From the NCBI GenBank assembly GCA_015501605.1, contig JADNRZ010000010.1, positions 248,001 to 312,000 on the forward strand: DNA of 64,000 bases. Direction: 5' to 3'. Below the pieces are notes generated by a model. It saw only the letters and a list, made by a program, of their open reading frames with translations. It ran no database searches and had not been told where the DNA came from. This document shows, in pieces, positions 59,743-64,000 of the stretch (its first letter is position 1; every line of letters starts with the position of its first letter). The translations under genes were made by a program, and so were the position numbers. Source of the DNA: Panaeolus papilionaceus (taxonomy: Eukaryota; Basidiomycota; Agaricomycetes; Agaricales).

Positions 59743-60927
59743 ATGGTCTTGTTGGAACAAGCCATAGCAGCCACTCAGCCAGCAAACCCTCTGCTCCCAT
59801 TCCTACCTCCTGATTTAGCAGAGCAGGCCCTTTTGTCCCGTTATTCCATGATTGGCGCATGTTCCGTGAGTTTCTATGTCGTATCAGTGCAGGAACATTG
59901 GCGCTAACAAACCACCACAACTTCTTGATAGGTTTTGATCTGGGACGTCTTAGACAACCTTCGAGCAGATCGCCGACTTATCAGGGACTACTCAATTCGA
60001 TTTCCAACGGTGGTATATTTCGTTTCTCGGTCAGTCTGCCTTTAGCTTGTTAGTGGCATTCTTGTCAGCTGCAACATTTCGATGATGTAGAATCGGAGCT
60101 CTGGGTTTTGCACTATCGTCCGTGATTACAGTTAGTAAGTGCCATCGTAATAAAAGCGGGTCTTAATCAAATATGTTTATTTCATTTTTAGCCGCAGATC
60201 TAGCGGATATTTGTAAGAGTAGTATAGCCAAGGTGCTCCTTGGTTTCTTCTACCCCATCAGTGCACCATCAACATCCCTGTTGTTTCTGATTCGCCTCCG
60301 CGCTGTGTACAATTACCATAGAGGGGTGTCTATCGTTTTCACCTTCCTCTGGCTGATGTTATTCGCGGCATCCATGCTTTTTCCTTTTGGATTTGTGTTG
60401 ATAAACATTGATCCAGGGAGAAGTTGTTTCGTTTTGGACGTCCACGAGTTCATCATTGCGCCAGTTGTGATATCCGTCGTGTACGACACCCTTGTTCTCC
60501 TGGCTGTCTCATGGAAGCTTATGCATATGGAGAACACTCACACGGACCGAAACATTCGAACGGGATTTAGAATGCTAATTTTTGGTGACTACCTCCCAGC
60601 ATTCTCTCGTGCCTTCCTTCAGGACGCTCAGCTTTACTACGCGTTAGTGCAAGCTCCCTCGTTTTCTCTCAATCAACTAATTATCAGTATTAAACAATAA
60701 ACAGGATCACTGTGCCTGTTAGCATGGTCACGGCAATAACTTTTTTCATCCCAAACTCTTCCTTGGTCGTTCGTGTTATGTTTACACTTCCCAACAACGT
60801 CCTACTCAACATCATGGCGTGTCGCGTTTTTCGCAAGACAAAACTTGGTCTCTGTACTCCAGACCCAGATGTATCGAAAAGCGCCTTCATGGAGGGTACA
60901 ATCAACGACTTCCAGATCACTGCTTAG
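59743..60927 (+). CDS. Seven-span membrane protein, family copy C
   Basis: Third intact member of the family at 12.2-15.4 kb, with the same exon borders. Start MVLLEQAIAATQPANPLLPF, then the first span (RYSMIGACS), VLIWDVLDNLRADRRLI, RFPTVVYFVSR and IGALGFALSSVITV. The long exon has LLFLIRLRAVYNYHRGVS, SCFVLDVHEFIIAPVVISV, DTLVLLAVSWKLMHM, TDRNIRTGFRMLIFGDY and PAFSRAFLQDAQLYY. The last exon has TVPVSMVTAITFFIP, NIMACRVFRKTKLG and a short tail to FQITA, much shorter than in copies A and B. The relic at 42.9-43.1 kb is most like this copy (both have DRNIRTGFR). No break was found; the function is unknown. Confidence 0.82.
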
Positions 60928-61177
60928 ACCACAGGCGGTAATGCGCTGAACTCGTGTATTGAACAGATTAATACATGACATTGAAAATAACATGGTGTGA
61001 AGTGGAATGGAGGGTGTAGCAGAATAATGAGACAAGGTATGTATTTATGTATTTATGTAGGATATGATGCCGAATGTTGGAACATAACAAAAGCAGATGA
61101 AAGACGATAAATGAGACGCAGTAAAGTTGGAAAACGAGATGAAGAAAAAATAATAAAAGGGTGATTCAAACGGAAAA

Positions 61178-63853
61178 TCAGGCCTTCTTGCCACCCTTGC
61201 TAGCGGCGCGCCTCGTAGAAGCCCTGGACGAGACTCGTGACTTCGATGCTTTCTTCTGGATACCAATAGACTGGCTAGCAGCACCACGTCCCCGGGAAGT
61301 ACTAGAGGCTTCAACATCACGCTGATGCTCATCGCCATCGACCCTCGCGTTTGATCCATTCCTCTTAGCTTGCAACGCCCTCAGTGAAGCCGCACGCGTC
61401 ATCGGGCCGGAATTTCCTTGAAGCGCAGAATCCGACTTTGCAGTGCGAACTCGCTTCTGGGGGGGGGGGGGGGGGGGGGGTGGAGATACAGCTCGAGGGT
61501 GGTCGGTTTCGATGGGCGCCCCAACTGGTTCAGGTTCACGAGAGCGCTTGGAAGCTGTGCGATTTGGAGGAGTTATTTCCGCGGGAGGGAGTAGAGCAGG
61601 GGGAGAGACATAAAGCGAACGTGTACGATGACGATTACTAGGTTCAGGCTGGTCGTCGCTAAGGGGAGGATTGGGACTTGTGGGGTCAGCGAACTTCTCG
61701 TTTTTGAGAGCCGCTATAGCAACATCGAAATGACCAAGCACAGTGGAGTAGTCTGTTGGCGCAATGTCGACAAGTTCGGAAGGAGTCGGGGCGATCTTTT
61801 CATCGTGAAATTGCTGTCGTTTAGTGATTGAACAAGTATCCAGATGTTGAGCCAGGCGTTTCATAAGAATCAAAATGTGCTTGCTCCACCCGGCCTGTAA
61901 CTTGAGTGAAAACCATTCGCGTAGCACGCTTTTCTTGAAATTAACAGAATCTCCGGCTGGAGCTTCCATCTTGCCGCGAACCTTGAGTTTGTCATCCAAT
62001 AGCTTGGGATCTGTTCTCGGAGTGACCTGTTCTCTTGTGATCCAAAATAGTACCCAGAAAAAAGACTCCAAATCGTCAACATGGTCGTGCAGGAGTACGG
62101 GATCACCCTCTTTCACAGGAGCAAATTGAGGACTTTCAAGGACACAGATGGACTGGAACGCACGAGTCCTCTGGATGTGATGATCATCAGGTGACGACAC
62201 TAACACAGAACGATAAAATGACATACAGTACGAAAATCAACCGCGGCATTACTGATCTTGCGGAAAAGCTGGACAGCAAGGTCCAAGTCAATGAGAACTC
62301 CCCGGAGGGCCGATTCAGCATTATCGGACTTTCGATACAGAATATTGTTCACGCTGATGTCCCGATGAACAACACCTGCTCCCCAGAGACTTTTGTGCCC
62401 TGCTCGCCACAGTAATGAGTAAACAGCATCAAAAATAGAGATCACATAAATACCCACCACTAATCGCATCTCGCAGAGCCACAAGTAAGTCGAGCTGAGT
62501 CTTGCCAGTGAGGTTTTCGATCCTGTCACCGTATTCTGTGAGAAGCAACCGGTAAAGCCGTCGGTCGTGAAAGTCTTCTGGAGCCTTGGTAAAACCACGA
62601 GTGAGGGATACCTCTCCGAACGTCTGTCCCATAATGCACCTTCCAACTGCACTGAGGTCGATGTTGAGCTGGCTTTGCACGTACTCCAACATTTCATGTT
62701 CTAGTTCTCGATTGGTGTTCACATATTGCTGCTTCATCAGGAAGGAATTGCCGTCGTTGTCGGTGACAGACCAACACACAGTAGCGCGACCGCGAAGACC
62801 GAGAGATGTAAAGCAAGGCGTATGATCAGCAGTGACAACATAGGGTTGACCATCCTTTTCGAGCGTGAACCGGATCTTTTTGCCTTTGAACACAACGGTG
62901 GTGTCGAGTCCAAGCTTTTCGGGGTCGGACCCCGCGACGAGGCAGATACACTGGATGAGCTTGTGAGGCTCATCACAGTAATTCATCCAGTTGGAGTACT
63001 GGACTCCAACCCGATCGAAACAGTAAATTCGAACTCGTCGCTCGGTGATGAGAATGTTGTAGACAAATTTGCGCGTGGGTTGTGACGAGAAGGTTTGACT
63101 AAATTACAGCGTGAGCTGCAAAGCGGACGAAATACACTGTAAGACAACATACCGTGCGTAGTATGCAAGCTGCGCCAATCCCTTTTTTTCACATTGCTCC
63201 ACTGTTTCTTCCTCGTCTTCTCCTCCTTTCCTGCGCTTTGCGTTCGTCTTGTACAACTCTTTCTTGACTTCAAGCGTCGTAACACATCGGTACCATCGAT
63301 CGCATTGCTTGAGCTCGCCGCGGAAGTGTTGACCGGAGCCAGTGATGACAATGTCGGGCCGAGCCTTCAAACCCTCGATATGTTCAGAGTGCATGTCTTT
63401 GTCATGAGTGTCATGAGCTCGCCGAGAGGCGTGCAGGTTGAAACGACGGAGGATACTGTTGACAATCTTCACCAATGGCGTGTACAGTTCATCCTCAGGT
63501 TTACTTGGGAGGTCCGTCCAACCATCTTTTCCATAGACAGAGTTGCCTCTGGGTAGGCCCAGGTACTTGTCGCATGCGTCAGGACTGGCGGCTTTATCGA
63601 GAAGGCCTTTGAGGTAGGAGGGGTTGAAAGGCTCCACATAGCCTTCTAACTCTCGCAGCAACAACTCTTTGGCCTGAGGAACAGTTCCAAGGCCAATGAG
63701 ATAGGCTGAGCAAGAGTCGCGAGAGGGAGTGGACACAACGTTAGAATTGTTTGTCATTCTTCCGGGCCTATGAGGACTAGGGGGTGGTGATAATTCCCTT
63801 ATGGACGAAACAGGAGGGTCAGAGAATTGCACGGAATGGGGCTGAGCAGACAT
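61178..63853 (-). CDS. FunK1-type protein kinase (copy B)
   Basis: Paralogue of the kinase at 24.8-27.7 kb without the long acidic insert. Start MSAQPHSVQFSDPPVSS. The N-terminal domain has LLLRELEGYVEPFNPSYLKG, GLKARPDIVITGSGQHF and CVTTLEVKKELYKTNAKRRK. After the intron QTFSSQPTRKFVYNILI leads into YCFDRVGVQYSNWMNY. The beta-3 Lys is in FLMKQQYVNTNRELEHEML, the catalytic loop in VVHRDISVNNILYRK and the metal-binding position in GVLIDLDLAVQL, where DLD replaces the DFD of copy A. LHDHVDDLESFFWVLFWI follows. The C-tail is Pro-, Ser- and Arg-rich with a polyproline run encoded by a 22-C homopolymer, and ends AASKGGKKA; it looks like a nuclear-type basic tail. No break was found. Confidence 0.88.
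61459..61480. repeat. 22-bp homopolymer G tract inside the FunK1 coding region
   Basis: Twenty-two consecutive G on the plus strand encode the polyproline run of the kinase tail on the minus strand. In the given sequence the frame is intact on both sides. Confidence 0.95.
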
Positions 63854-64000
63854 GTTATGTTAGACGGAATAAAATCAACGACAACTAAGAACTTACATGA
63901 GGAAATCTCTCGTTTTATAGCAGAGGGTAAGGACACAATGGTGCAGCGAAAGTAGTAGAGATGATGGTGGTTCGCGACTGAGTGCTCATTGTTCGTGGAC

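Noticed and set aside
1..64000. CRISPR arrays, operons, bacterial-type promoters or rRNA
   Set aside because: The window is intron-rich fungal nuclear DNA; no regularly spaced repeats or rRNA-like sequence were found.

Overview
The window looks like nuclear DNA of a mushroom-forming basidiomycete (Agaricomycetes). Genes are broken by many 50-65 nt GT-AG introns. The protein families are typical of that group: FunK1-type kinases, M36 fungalysins, an astacin-like zinc peptidase, a signal-peptide-bearing BBE-type flavin oxidase, an AIG1-like GTPase of the agaricomycete type, and multi-spanning membrane proteins that recur as lineage-specific paralogues. No operons, rRNA, tRNA or CRISPR arrays were found.

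Layout. 1-11.2 kb: a phosphoinositide phospholipase C cut by the left edge (-), a short-chain dehydrogenase (+), an astacin-like metallopeptidase (-), an unrecognised multi-exon gene (-) and a secreted Cys-containing protein (+). 12.2-15.4 kb: a tandem pair of seven-span membrane proteins (+). 16.1-23.7 kb: a signal-anchored Ser/Thr-rich membrane protein and two tandem fungalysin genes (all -). 24.8-29.8 kb: a FunK1 kinase (-) followed by a broken FunK1 copy and a broken SDR copy. 29.8-33.2 kb: gene-poor. 33.2-35.8 kb: the flavin oxidase (+). 36.5-41.8 kb: a decayed proline-rich gene, another SDR relic and an intact SDR (-). 42.8-43.1 kb: a decayed fragment of the seven-span family beside a repeat end. 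44.7-47.1 kb: a single-exon 815-codon low-complexity protein (-). 47.1-57.6 kb: gene-poor, with one beta-rich repeat protein (53.6-54.7 kb, -) and a palindromic 160-bp MITE-like element. 57.6-63.9 kb: the GTPase (+), a third seven-span protein (+) and a second FunK1 kinase (-).

The main theme is local birth and death of genes. Four families occur as intact copies, and three of these also left broken relics: seven-span protein (3 intact, 1 relic), SDR (2 intact, 2 relics), FunK1 (2 intact, 1 relic), fungalysin (2 intact). The fungalysins, signal-bearing oxidase and small Cys-containing protein form a secreted set; a shared pathway cannot be shown. Three introns are best explained by GC-AG splice sites, two of them at different places in the fungalysin paralogues. 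No clearly new system is proven. The strongest leads are the palindromic element, the shared 27-bp repeat ends beside a gene fragment, the GTPase whose reading continues past an in-frame stop, and the GC-AG introns.
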